The position numbers and the translations under genes are program-made. Shown here piece after piece: positions 1 through 6,549 of a DNA stretch of 10,356 bases. The notes below the pieces were generated by a model that was not told where the DNA came from, ran no database searches, and saw only the letters and a program-made list of their open reading frames with translations. Each line of letters begins with the position of its first letter. The stretch's first letter is position 1. This stretch comes from Ignavibacteriaceae bacterium (GTDB taxonomy: Bacteria; Bacteroidota; Ignavibacteria; Ignavibacteriales; Ignavibacteriaceae): positions 1 through 10,356 of the forward strand of contig JAIOIM010000530.1 of assembly GCA_019912505.1 (NCBI GenBank). Reading direction: 5' to 3'.

Positions 1-1018
1 TGATCCCGGTCGGTACCGCAATCACCATGGTTGCCGCCGTGAAGTAGGCTTTGGTATCCACATCCATACCGACCGTAAACATATGATGCGCCCAAACCAT
101 TGAACCGAAAAGAGCTATAGCCATACTTGAAAAAGCAATAAACTTATAACCGAAAATCGTTCGGTGTGCAAATACAGCTATTACTTCTGTAATAACACCC
201 ATAGCCGGCAGAATCATAATATAAACAGCCGGGTGGGAGTAAATCCAGAACAGATGCTGAAACAAAATCGGGTCGCCGCCGAGTGAGGGATCAAAAATTC
301 CCACGCCGAACCATCTTTCAATTGCCAAGAGTAAAAGAGTAATTCCGATGATAGGAGTTGCAAGTACCTGAATCCAAGCCGTAGAATATAAAGACCATAC
401 AAACAAAGGCATTTTAAACCAACTCATACCGTGTGCTCTTAAACGATGAACAGTTGTTACAAAGTTTATTCCCGTTAGTATAGATGAAAAGCCGAGTATA
501 AATGCCGCTATTAATGCAGTAGTTACGTTTGTGCCTGTCCGAACGCTGTAAGGAATTGTAAAGGTCCAACCAGTATCGGCAGGGCCTCCGGGCAATAAAA
601 TAGAAATTACAGCAAGTAAACCGCCGATAATGAACAGCCACCAACTAAATAAATTTAGCCTTGGAAATGCTACATCTTTTGCACCAATCATAATGGGTAA
701 AAAGAAGTTACCGAAAACGGCAGGCAGCCCGGGGATGATAAATAAAAATATCATTATTACGCCGTGAAGCGTGAACAACGAGTTATATGTCTGTGCATCC
801 ATTATCGTTCTGCCGGGGGCAATGAGTTCCAGCCTCATCAAAAAACCGAATGTTACACCGACTGAAAAAAACGTGAGCATCGAAACCAGATACAGCAGTC
901 CGATGCGTTTATGGTCGACAGAGAATATCCAGGATTTTATTCCTCTTCCCTTTCCGAGATACTCAAGATAGCTCGGCTCGGAACCATTTGCTTTTACAGC
1001 CATCGTTTCACTTGCCAT
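1..1018 (-). CDS. coxA: Haem-copper (cytochrome c) oxidase subunit I, A2-type, 3' end cut by the window
   Basis: This is the catalytic subunit of a proton-pumping terminal oxidase that reduces O2 to water at a haem a3-CuB centre in the cytoplasmic membrane. I translated 339 codons from ATG at 1018; the frame stays open to the window edge, and the family is usually around 550-600 residues. Visible motifs are a low-spin haem ligand His85 (LHGVIM), the D-pathway entry Asp115 in GAKDVAFPR, the helix VI motif YSHPAVY at 260-266 with CuB ligand His262 and the cross-linking Tyr266, and the CuB pair His311-His312 (HHMFTVG). The helix VI glutamate of A1 enzymes (GHPEV) is Ala264 here, preceded by Tyr-Ser, which is the signature of A2-type oxidases such as the Rhodothermus caa3 enzyme. 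The start lies 3 bases after the SCO stop, with AAAGG 8 bases upstream. A second Met at residue 6 is a less likely start. Identification is very secure. Confidence 0.97.
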   Translation of the reverse strand, partial: MASETMAVKANGSEPSYLEYLGKGRGIKSWIFSVDHKRIGLLYLVSMLTFFSVGVTFGFLMRLELIAPGRTIMDAQTYNSLFTLHGVIMIFLFIIPGLPAVFGNFFLPIMIGAKDVAFPRLNLFSWWLFIIGGLLAVISILLPGGPADTGWTFTIPYSVRTGTNVTTALIAAFILGFSSILTGINFVTTVHRLRAHGMSWFKMPLFVWSLYSTAWIQVLATPIIGITLLLLAIERWFGVGIFDPSLGGDPILFQHLFWIYSHPAVYIMILPAMGVITEVIAVFAHRTIFGYKFIAFSSMAIALFGSMVWAHHMFTVGMDVDTKAYFTAATMVIAVPTGI

Positions 1019-1021
1019 ACA

Positions 1022-1855
1022 TTAAACCTTTAAGTGCGAATTTAGATTTTTTTTCTTTTTTGAAACCGTTAAGTAGACCAAAAATATTACAGCCAATATT
1101 AAAGTAAATGCGCCGAATATTCTTGTTACACTTAAAACATAAGTTTTCCCTTCAGGATCGTAACTAAAACAATATTGAAGAACTCGCGATATTGTGGGAA
1201 CTGCTTTTCCCTGCGCTGTTTCATTTATTGCCATTTTAAAATCGAAAGGAAGAATTGAAAAACCATATTTACTATTATAACCGGGGAAAAGGTAACGGGT
1301 TATTTTGCCGCTCTTATCAATAAATATTAATGCGCCGGTATGAATAAACTGGTCGCCTTTTCTTTCAAAATAAAAACCGACAGCATCGGCAAGCTGTTTT
1401 ACACTTGCACTATCGCCTGTTAAAAAAGTCCAAGAACTACCCGAATATTCCAATTCTGAACCAATAATAATGTCATCTTTTTTTTTAATTGCATCCGCTG
1501 ATATTTCATGTTCATCCATGCTTAGTGTTATGATGTTATAATCTTCGCCCGGCATTAAATCGGATTTATTAGTAACATCTGCCAATTCTATCATTAGCGG
1601 CGTACAAATTGCTGGACAATTATAATAAACAAAAGCAAAAACGGTCGGTTTCGTTATAAGCTCTTTTAACTGAACTCGGTGATTATTTTCATCGGTAAAA
1701 GTAAGGTTAAGAGGAATAGTTTTACCAAGTTGTTCATCAATTCCAACTTCAATTTTTTTTTCATCTGCCGGTAATAAATTAAAGGCAGACAAAATAAGCA
1801 GACTTGCGGTAAGCCAGCTTTTCATCAGTATAATATTTCCTCGTTGGCGGATCAT
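1022..1855 (-). CDS. SCO1/SenC/PrrC-type copper chaperone for cytochrome oxidase assembly
   Basis: This thioredoxin-fold protein of the SCO family delivers copper to, or reduces the cysteines of, the CuA site of cytochrome oxidase on the periplasmic side. The copper/redox motif is Cys80-Pro-Ala-Ile-Cys84, and the third conserved ligand is His172 in FIHTGALIFID. There is an N-terminal hydrophobic export/anchor segment at about 14-29 and a C-terminal membrane helix at about 246-264 followed by KKKK, so the thiol domain should face the periplasm. The ATG at 1855 overlaps the upstream cytochrome stop by four bases (ATGA). The Met at residue 11 (ATG at 1825) is a credible alternative: GAGGAA lies 11 bases before it, and it would give a cleaner signal peptide starting Met-Lys. 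The position between a cytochrome c and coxA fits a role in maturing this oxidase. The family call is secure; which step it catalyses cannot be read from sequence. Confidence 0.93.
   Translation of the reverse strand: MIRQRGNIILMKSWLTASLLILSAFNLLPADEKKIEVGIDEQLGKTIPLNLTFTDENNHRVQLKELITKPTVFAFVYYNCPAICTPLMIELADVTNKSDLMPGEDYNIITLSMDEHEISADAIKKKDDIIIGSELEYSGSSWTFLTGDSASVKQLADAVGFYFERKGDQFIHTGALIFIDKSGKITRYLFPGYNSKYGFSILPFDFKMAINETAQGKAVPTISRVLQYCFSYDPEGKTYVLSVTRIFGAFTLILAVIFLVYLTVSKKKKNLNSHLKV
1027..1031 (-). promoter_or_regulatory. Ribosome binding site of coxA
   Basis: AAAGG on the minus strand lies inside the last codons of the SCO gene, 8 bases before the ATG at 1018. It supports that start over the out-of-frame ATG at 1022-1020, which runs into TGA after four codons. 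The placement suggests that translation of coxA is coupled to that of the SCO gene. Confidence 0.6.
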
Positions 1856-2775
1856 ACTTTTTTCTGTAAATAAGTATAAAGGGTTTCTAATTCAGTTGCC
1901 GATAAATTATAGACAGTTTGGTTAAAGCATAGTGCGCCAATATTGGCGAGCAAAAAATCATTTAATGATGATACGCTCTTTCTCCAATCGGAAGATTTTT
2001 CAAGAATCGACAAAACTTGCACCGGGCTGTTGCTTACCCTTTGGAATAAAAACGAACCCGGGACGGACTCAGTTTTTATTTCATTAAAAAGCGATTCATA
2101 TTTTTTTATTTCTTTGTTATGCTCATTGCCAATAAGATTAATTGCATCAGCCACCGGAATTTGTGCAGGTACTTCTGCTCCGGCGGAAAGATTATACGTT
2201 TGATCTAACGCCGCGATCTCATCTGTAGTTACATTCGGTGCATTTTTTATAAATGTACTTCTTATGTAGTGCAGCAGTGCAAATTTTTCTTCAGTTGGAA
2301 GATAATCATAAGCAACCATTGCACTGTTCGGTATACCTTCCTCCATGGATGTAAATATACCGGTTACAGACTGACCGTTTATCCAGTTTTCACTCGATGT
2401 AAAATCTCGTGGCGCCGGGTTTAACACACCCGCGGCGGGTCCTGCCCCGTTACCACTCTCACCATGACAAGAGGCGCAAAGTTTTTGAAAAGACTGTTTA
2501 CCGTTTTCAATTAATTCCGGTGATGGCTGGGAAATAGCTTTCAAATCTGCTGCCGGTACCGATTTGGCTGCTATTACGGATAAGTCTGCAACAACTGCGG
2601 TCGTATCGGCTAACTTCGGCGGAACGCTTTGTCTTGCAACATCGTTTAAATTCAAAACAAAATAAACACCCAATGCTATAGCTATTACGAGCATATAGGG
2701 ATAAAGAAGCATGAACAACTTCGGTTTATCTTCAAGTAATATTTTTATTTCTTTTAATATCGGATTATTCTTCAT
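1852..2775 (-). CDS. Membrane-anchored monohaem cytochrome c with an unassigned C-terminal module
   Basis: This is probably a periplasmic electron carrier or accessory cytochrome between ACIII and the oxidase. Residues 1-20 are polar, a single membrane helix spans about 22-40, and an Ala/Pro-rich linker leads to a class I cytochrome c domain at about 86-176. That domain has the haem site Cys100-Ala-Ser-Cys-His104 and a likely distal ligand Met153 in a GIPNSAM context. Residues from about 180 to 307 bind no further haem (no second CXXCH) and resemble no domain I can name; they look largely helical. The start ATG is preceded by AGGATAGG, 7 bases away, and the stop overlaps the SCO start. It sits where Rhodothermus-type ACIII clusters carry extra genes after actF, but I do not see homology to ActG and give no symbol. 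It could instead be an oxidase-associated cytochrome. The cytochrome call is firm; the partner assignment is inference. Confidence 0.88.
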   Translation of the reverse strand: MKNNPILKEIKILLEDKPKLFMLLYPYMLVIAIALGVYFVLNLNDVARQSVPPKLADTTAVVADLSVIAAKSVPAADLKAISQPSPELIENGKQSFQKLCASCHGESGNGAGPAAGVLNPAPRDFTSSENWINGQSVTGIFTSMEEGIPNSAMVAYDYLPTEEKFALLHYIRSTFIKNAPNVTTDEIAALDQTYNLSAGAEVPAQIPVADAINLIGNEHNKEIKKYESLFNEIKTESVPGSFLFQRVSNSPVQVLSILEKSSDWRKSVSSLNDFLLANIGALCFNQTVYNLSATELETLYTYLQKKV

Positions 2776-2838
2776 TGTAAAACCTATCCTGCCGGATTAT
2801 CATTTATTACTTTAAACTTTTTAATTACATTTTCAAAT
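2776..2838. other. 63-base intergenic gap, the longest in the cluster
   Basis: This AT-rich spacer lies between the actF stop and the cytochrome c start. It holds the cytochrome's ribosome binding site (AGGATAGG at 2790-2783 on the minus strand). I see no GC-rich hairpin followed by a T run on the minus strand, and no convincing -10/-35 pair. It is the only internal place where a secondary promoter could fit without lying inside a gene. Confidence 0.6.
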
Positions 2839-4032
2839 TTACAAGTGAAAATCAAGACCGCGCTCAATTTTCGGGTCGCCAATCGGAATAATATTTTTGT
2901 TCTTTGCACGCATTGTAAACACTACAATTATTAGTCCGACTAACGCAACCGGGAAAACAAGTTCTATCCAGCCGAAAGGAACACTTCCTTCTTTGCCTGA
3001 ACTCATGTTTGGCATTATCAGCCAGTATAAATCAAGTAGGTGGGCAAACAAAATCCAGATGCTTGCAAATTTTAATCTCTTCGGATCCATTTTTGCCGGC
3101 TGAGATAATAACACTGCATAAGGTACAACAAAATGAACAAAGATCAATAGTATTGATACAATCACCCAGCCGCCTTCCCAACGGTGCAAAAACCAAACTG
3201 TTTCTTCGGGCAAGTCGGCATACCAAATTAGCAGGTACTGCGAAAAAGCTATGTAGCCCCAGAAATTTATAAACACAAATTGCAACGCACCGAGGCTGTA
3301 AAGATGGTCGGGGATTAAAAGCTTTCCAAAAACACCCTTTTCATTTAAGAAGATTACCGCCAAAGTTAATGCAGCTAAGGCAGCGAGAAAAGTGCCGGAG
3401 AAATAGTAAACGCCAAATATAGTTGAGAACCAGTGCGGTTCAAGACTCATCATCCAGTCGATAGAAGAAATAGTTATAGTTATAGCGAAAACAGGAATAA
3501 ATATTGCAGAGAACAAAATATTATGCTTTGTAAGTTTTTGATCTTTTGTTATATCCTGCTTCATCGAATTTCGAGTGAATAGAAGATAGAAAAGAGTCCA
3601 CACAATAAGTATCCCGAAAACTCTAATTATAAAAAATGTAGAATTTAAATAAGCTGATTTTCCTTGTAAAATTGCATCGGTTGACACAGCTTCCGCGTGA
3701 GACCAGTGAAATAAAGTGTGGATGTTCAATAATAATGGAATAACGAGAATAAACATTACAGGTATTAACGCCGCAAAAAATTCAACTAATCTCCTAAGAG
3801 GAACGCTCCAATCTGCACCGGCTACATACTCAAGCGCAATAAGAAACAATGAGCCGACGGCTATGCTCATTATAAACATGTATACAATTAAATAATTATA
3901 TAGTGCCCGTGTTGTATCAAGGTAAAAAGCTGCAGCACCTGCAATGGCTCCTACAACCAACAAAATCCAGCCGAGTTTATTCATGCTCTGCGGCAAACTT
4001 TTTTTCTGGTATTCTAAAACTTTACTTGCCAT
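2839..4032 (-). CDS. actF: Alternative complex III membrane subunit ActF (NrfD-like)
   Basis: This is the second large integral membrane subunit of ACIII, related to ActC and the NrfD/PsrC family. With ActC it forms the membrane core of the quinol:electron-acceptor oxidoreductase. The 397 residues show about ten hydrophobic segments, roughly at 20-38, 45-68, 86-105, 134-152, 170-189, 205-228, 248-270, 288-309, 321-340 and 355-373. Family landmarks are the IDWMMSLEPHWFSTIFG stretch at about 191-207, YLLIWYADLPEET at about 266-278, and the polar tail ending PIGDPKIERGLDFHL. Its start overlaps the end of the actDE gene by 11 bases, and AAGGAG at 4048-4043 lies 10 bases before the ATG. Length and membrane pattern are normal for ActF. 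No haem or Fe-S motif is present, as expected. Confidence 0.93.
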   Translation of the reverse strand: MASKVLEYQKKSLPQSMNKLGWILLVVGAIAGAAAFYLDTTRALYNYLIVYMFIMSIAVGSLFLIALEYVAGADWSVPLRRLVEFFAALIPVMFILVIPLLLNIHTLFHWSHAEAVSTDAILQGKSAYLNSTFFIIRVFGILIVWTLFYLLFTRNSMKQDITKDQKLTKHNILFSAIFIPVFAITITISSIDWMMSLEPHWFSTIFGVYYFSGTFLAALAALTLAVIFLNEKGVFGKLLIPDHLYSLGALQFVFINFWGYIAFSQYLLIWYADLPEETVWFLHRWEGGWVIVSILLIFVHFVVPYAVLLSQPAKMDPKRLKFASIWILFAHLLDLYWLIMPNMSSGKEGSVPFGWIELVFPVALVGLIIVVFTMRAKNKNIIPIGDPKIERGLDFHL

Positions 4033-5182
4033 TAGCTGCAGACTCCTTTTTTATCTCATCTAAATCTGATTGAGTTGCATTCTTTGCTCTTTCAAGAGCT
4101 CTAACGTAGTTAACTATAGCCCATCTTTCTTCAACGGATGTTTGCGAAGCGTATGATGCCATTATGTTTTGTCCGTTTGTAATGATGTGAAATATCTGTC
4201 CATCGACCATATCCCTAACCCGTTTTGTGTGTAATGTTGGCGGGTTCGGAAATTGCCCGCGGAGCCGGCTGTCGCCATCGGCAAAATTGCCATGGCACGG
4301 AGAGCAAAAAGTTAGGAACTTTTTCTTACCAAGCATCATCGATTCTTTTGAAGGTACTATTGGGTTTATTAGGAATGATGAAGGATTTACTTCACCTTTA
4401 AACTCATAAGGTTTATGCCCTCTTGCAATGGTGCCTTCAACAGGAACTCTCATCCCAAAACCATCGGCAAAAAATTCGCTTTTTTCTTGGGGAATAAGCT
4501 TATCCTGTAACATCATCCAACTAAATGGCTGCATAAACATAAGTTTATTTAGAACAAAATAGGTAGTTCCGCTTGTTATAACAGCAAAGGTAAGCAATAA
4601 GAAAATAAACTTCTTTTGAAATAGCGGAAATGTTTCCGTATCGGGATAATAAATTTCTTCAACCTTAACAGCGCCAAGACTGCCGAACATGGCACGCACT
4701 GCAGTATTGTTAAATTTTTCGTCATCAGATTCTATCGCAATTCCGAATTTATCGACCGAAACTGAGCGTAAATAATCAGTGCCTATCAATGGGTGATTAT
4801 TATTCGGAAAGTTGAAGAAAAATGTAAGCATTCCTATTACGGTTGATAATGTTGCAAGCAAAACTGTTACTTCAAATGCAATTGGAATAAATGCAGGGAG
4901 CGCAAAAAACGGCTTGCCTCCAATTACCATAGGATAATCGATCGACATAGTCCAATACATAAACAGCAATGCCAATGCTGCGCCGCTTAACCCGAAAAAT
5001 AAAGTTATATAACCAAGCTTGCTTGGTTTTAATCTCATAGCATCATCCATTCCGTGAAGCGGATATGGTGTATGAACATCAAATTTTGTATAACCTTCGC
5101 TGCTCAATTTTTTTGCGGCTTTTATAATCTCATTAGGAGTATTAAATAAAGCTGTTAAACCGTAAAACTTTTTATTATTCAT
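4022..5182 (-). CDS. ActD-ActE fusion: DUF3341 membrane domain plus monohaem cytochrome c of ACIII
   Basis: Two ACIII subunits are encoded as one 386-residue chain. Residues 1 to about 180 match ActD (DUF3341): an N-terminal cytoplasmic ferredoxin-like part with VHTPYPLHGMDDAM at about 36-49, two membrane helices at about 58-77 and 98-122, and a conserved segment around 135-180 returning to the cytoplasm. A third helix at about 190-211 then crosses to the periplasm. The rest matches ActE: GMRVPVEGTIARG at about 243-255, haem site Cys293-Ser-Pro-Cys-His297, and likely distal ligand Met341. In Rhodothermus and Flavobacterium ACIII these are separate genes, with ActE carried as its own cytochrome. 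Here the extra helix replaces the separate ActE membrane or lipid anchor and puts each half on its usual side of the membrane. The start shares one base with the actC stop (TAATG), with GGAGGT 8 bases upstream. Both domain calls are firm. No stop codon or frame break separates the halves. Confidence 0.92.
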   Translation of the reverse strand: MNNKKFYGLTALFNTPNEIIKAAKKLSSEGYTKFDVHTPYPLHGMDDAMRLKPSKLGYITLFFGLSGAALALLFMYWTMSIDYPMVIGGKPFFALPAFIPIAFEVTVLLATLSTVIGMLTFFFNFPNNNHPLIGTDYLRSVSVDKFGIAIESDDEKFNNTAVRAMFGSLGAVKVEEIYYPDTETFPLFQKKFIFLLLTFAVITSGTTYFVLNKLMFMQPFSWMMLQDKLIPQEKSEFFADGFGMRVPVEGTIARGHKPYEFKGEVNPSSFLINPIVPSKESMMLGKKKFLTFCSPCHGNFADGDSRLRGQFPNPPTLHTKRVRDMVDGQIFHIITNGQNIMASYASQTSVEERWAIVNYVRALERAKNATQSDLDEIKKESAANGK

Positions 5183-6549
5183 TAGTGTGTACCTCCATGG
5201 CTCGGCTGTGCACCTTCGGCAACTGCTTTAACTTCGGATATAGAAACTACCGGCAAAGCTTTTGTGAACAAAATAACGAGGGTAAAGAATAAACCAAAGC
5301 TGCCGAGTAGGATACCAATATCGTAAATGGTAGGGGTAAAATATCCCCAGCTTGAAGGAAGAAAATCACGATGCAGAGAAGTTACGGTAATAACAAACCG
5401 TTCGAACCACATCCCCACGTTAACGAAAATAACTATTATAAGCATTACCGGAACCGAACGCCGAATTTTCTTAAACCAAAATAACTGAGGTATTAAAACA
5501 TTACAGCTAACCATAATCCAGTATGCCCATGCAAAAGGACCAAAAGCCCTGTTTACAAAAACAAATTGTTCAACCTCAACGCCGCTATACCAAGCAATGA
5601 AAAACTCCATACCGTAAGCGTAACCAACCATCATACCGGTAGCGAGAATAACTTTATTCATCTTTTCAAGGTGGTTGAGGGTAATAATGTGTTCGAGATC
5701 GAAAATTTTTCTTACGAAGACTAAAACTGTAACAACCATTGCAAACCCGGAAAAAATTGCTCCGGCAACAAAATACGGCGGGAATATAGTTGAATGCCAT
5801 CCGGGAAGTATTGATACGGCAAAGTCGAAACTAACAATTGTGTGAACCGATAAAACCAACGGTGTAGCAAAACCGGCAAGCAGCATATATGCTTTTTCGT
5901 AATGTTGCCAGTTACGGTGTGAGTGCCGCCAGCCAAGTGAAAAAGTTGAATAGATTGTTTTTTTAATTTTTGTACTTGTTCTATCGCGCATTACCGCAAA
6001 ATCGGGGATTAAGCCGATGTACCAAAAAACAAACGAAACGGTAAGATAGGTTGAAACCGCAAATACGTCCCACACAAGAGGGGAAGAAAAGTTAACCCAT
6101 AAACCATGCTGGCTTGTATAGGGGAAAAGGTAACCTGCAAGCCATGGACGTCCGGTATGAATTATCGGGAAAATACCGGCACAAATTACGGCAAAAATTG
6201 TCATCGCTTCCGCAAACCGCGCTATACCTGTTCTCCATTTTTGTCTGAGTAAAAAGAGTACTGCAGAGATCAATGTTCCGGCATGGCCTATACCAACCCA
6301 AAATACAAAATTTACGATGGGAAAACCCCAACCCACGGGTTGATTGTTTCCCCACAGACCGATTCCTTTATAAAAACTTAAAGCGAGTAAAACAGCACCA
6401 AATAGTAAAAACGAACCCGAAATACTTAAAGCTATATAAAACTTTTTATCCGGTTTTGTCTCCATCGGTGCAGCAACAAGCTGTTCAATTTCACCGATTG
6501 TGAGACGCCCTTCTACTACTGGGGCTTCTATGGTGTAATCAATATTCAA
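5182..6549 (-). CDS. actC: Alternative complex III membrane subunit ActC (NrfD-like, quinol site), TTG start
   Basis: This polytopic subunit is related to NrfD/PsrC and, in ACIII, contributes the periplasm-side quinol oxidation site next to the Fe-S domain of ActB. The 455 residues contain about ten membrane segments, roughly at 38-58, 73-100, 113-130, 156-180, 220-243, 260-279, 298-320, 335-358, 366-385 and 408-430. Recognisable family stretches are IIHTGRPW at 129-136, the FDFAVSILPGWHSTIFPPYF region at about 241-260, and WYSGVEVEQFVFVNRAFGP at about 320-338. The start codon is TTG, immediately after the actB TAA (TAATTG). CGGAGG ends 8 bases upstream, and the residues before the next Met (29) look like the conserved ActC N-terminus, so I accept TTG. 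Cytoplasmic N- and C-termini are inferred by analogy with the family. Confidence 0.95.
   Translation of the reverse strand: MNIDYTIEAPVVEGRLTIGEIEQLVAAPMETKPDKKFYIALSISGSFLLFGAVLLALSFYKGIGLWGNNQPVGWGFPIVNFVFWVGIGHAGTLISAVLFLLRQKWRTGIARFAEAMTIFAVICAGIFPIIHTGRPWLAGYLFPYTSQHGLWVNFSSPLVWDVFAVSTYLTVSFVFWYIGLIPDFAVMRDRTSTKIKKTIYSTFSLGWRHSHRNWQHYEKAYMLLAGFATPLVLSVHTIVSFDFAVSILPGWHSTIFPPYFVAGAIFSGFAMVVTVLVFVRKIFDLEHIITLNHLEKMNKVILATGMMVGYAYGMEFFIAWYSGVEVEQFVFVNRAFGPFAWAYWIMVSCNVLIPQLFWFKKIRRSVPVMLIIVIFVNVGMWFERFVITVTSLHRDFLPSSWGYFTPTIYDIGILLGSFGLFFTLVILFTKALPVVSISEVKAVAEGAQPSHGGTH
5191..5196 (-). promoter_or_regulatory. Strong ribosome binding site of the actDE fusion gene
   Basis: GGAGGT on the minus strand lies within the 3' end of actC, 8 bases before the actDE ATG at 5182. 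The actC stop and this start overlap as TAATG, so termination and re-initiation are probably coupled. Confidence 0.65.

Noticed and set aside
214..644. Two minus-strand ORFs (214-402 and 414-644)
   Set aside because: They lie in another frame of coxA, whose own frame continues unbroken with all catalytic motifs. The products show no coherent domain.
771..971. Plus-strand ORF over the start of coxA, and similar plus-strand ORFs at 1943-2203, 2897-3272, 4227-4409, 6273-6503, 6565-6837, 7018-7348, 9150-9458, 9552-9767 and 9870-10070
   Set aside because: Each is antisense to a well-supported gene; the translations I looked at show no recognisable motif, and none is needed to explain the DNA.
2776..2838. 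Possible terminator or promoter in the 63-base gap
   Set aside because: It is AT-rich with weak symmetry around its T/A runs. I see no stable GC stem with a T tract and no convincing -10/-35 pair.
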